5,823 nt of DNA from CAVPGH01 sp046726955. Lineage in GTDB: Bacteria > Acidobacteriota > Vicinamibacteria > Fen-336. Under the pieces are notes generated by a model. It was not told where the DNA came from. It was given only the letters and a program-made list of their open reading frames with translations, and ran no database searches. The DNA lies in assembly GCA_046726955.1 (NCBI GenBank), contig JBKPBQ010000097.1:1-5823 (forward strand), given 5' to 3'. Numbering within the stretch: position 1 is the stretch's first letter; every line of letters begins with the position of its first letter. The position numbers and the translations under genes are program-made. Below are positions 5,311 to 5,823 of this stretch, piece by piece.

Positions 5311-5823
5311 CTACGCGCCGCGGCCGAGTGCCGAGAGCTTGCCCGAAGCCAAGACCCAGAAGAACTCGGCGATCCGGCCGTCCGGGTCGAGACGGCACTC
5401 CCAGGCCACGCGCGGCGGCAGCGGCGGCCGCACCTGCGCGAAGTCGAGCACGACTCCGGGCCCGCCGTTGAGGCGCGGGAAGTGGACGGCCGTGGGGAAG
5501 ATCCGCTTGGAGGCGAGGCCGAAGACGAGCCGCAGGACCCTGTCGCGTCCGAGGATGGGCTGCAGCGCCGTGACGAACTCGCCGCCTCCGTCGGAGAGCA
5601 GGCGGACGTCCTCGGCGAGCAGGGACTCGGCCCCGGGAACGTCGCCGGTCTGGAGGCACGTCAGGAAGCGGGAAAGCACGTCCGCCGCGCTCGCGTCGGT
5701 CGGAGCCGCTCGAGGCGTGCGATCGTAGACCGCAAGGCTGCGGCGAGCGCGGAGGTGCAACGTCTTCACGTTCGCCTCCGTGAAGCCCAGGGCGGCCGCG
5801 GTCTCGCGGACCGAGTAGTCGAA
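5311..5823 (-). CDS. ECF41/SigJ-like sigma factor with SnoaL-like C-terminal domain (5' partial)
   Basis: The frame is open to the window edge, giving 170 C-terminal residues; the Met codon at 5769 is internal. Visible residues 1-32 are the end of sigma region 4, with the DNA-binding helix-turn-helix 'SVRETAAALGFTEANVKTLH' (4-23), followed by the linker 'VYDRT'. Residues about 45-165 form a SnoaL/NTF2-like domain, typical of the ECF41 group, in which this extension modulates sigma activity. Group landmarks are SDGGGEF (77-83; relatives usually have DGGGK or R), LNGGPG (118-123) and ASGKLSAL (159-166) where relatives have an NPDKL-like end. Full-length members are about 280-330 aa, so regions 2, 3 and part of 4 lie beyond the window. 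Its stop is 149 bp upstream of the cupin start on the same strand, so it may control that operon. No anti-sigma gene is visible. Confidence 0.88.
   Translation of the reverse strand, partial: FDYSVRETAAALGFTEANVKTLHLRARRSLAVYDRTPRAAPTDASAADVLSRFLTCLQTGDVPGAESLLAEDVRLLSDGGGEFVTALQPILGRDRVLRLVFGLASKRIFPTAVHFPRLNGGPGVVLDFAQVRPPLPPRVAWECRLDPDGRIAEFFWVLASGKLSALGRGA

Noticed and set aside
5162..5659. N-terminal extension of the cupin protein
   Set aside because: The extension lies mostly within the sigma-factor gene in another frame. The AAAGGAG before the ATG at 5161 marks the true start.

Overview
The window is GC-rich, with a strong preference for G/C at third codon positions in every gene. It suggests a soil- or sediment-type bacterium of the Acidobacteriota, Myxococcota or a similar phylum. 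That placement rests on base composition and gene families only; there is no rRNA or other marker gene.

Layout. (1) Positions 3-2063, plus strand: the 3' part of a large two-enzyme protein, a class C beta-lactamase/penicillin-binding-like serine hydrolase fused to a VanX-type D-Ala-D-Ala dipeptidase; its 5' end lies before the window. (2) Positions 2060-2754, plus strand: a decayed HNH endonuclease. It has lost its N-terminal domain, carries a one-base deletion at about 2576-2578, and has Asn where the family normally has a catalytic His. (3) Positions 2755-3099: a gene-poor gap between convergent transcription units, with three stem-loops and a diverged direct repeat of about 27 bp. (4) Positions 5161 down to 3100, minus strand: a tightly coupled operon of cupin, atypical short-chain dehydrogenase (SDR) and EamA/DMT transporter, with start/stop overlaps at both junctions. 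(5) Positions 5823 down to 5311, minus strand: the C-terminal part of an ECF41/SigJ-like sigma factor with a SnoaL-like extension; its 5' end lies beyond the window.

How the parts may work together. The fusion protein probably acts on D-Ala-D-Ala peptides derived from peptidoglycan. The sigma factor lies 149 bp upstream of the cupin-SDR-EamA operon on the same strand. ECF41 sigma factors usually control a neighbouring gene for a carboxymuconolactone decarboxylase, oxidoreductase or epimerase, so this operon, which includes an oxidoreductase-family protein, is a plausible target. I did not find the reported ECF41 promoter motif in the gap. I found no CRISPR array, tRNA, rRNA or intact mobile element. 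The most unusual items are the hydrolase-dipeptidase fusion and the possible ECF41-cupin-SDR-exporter module.
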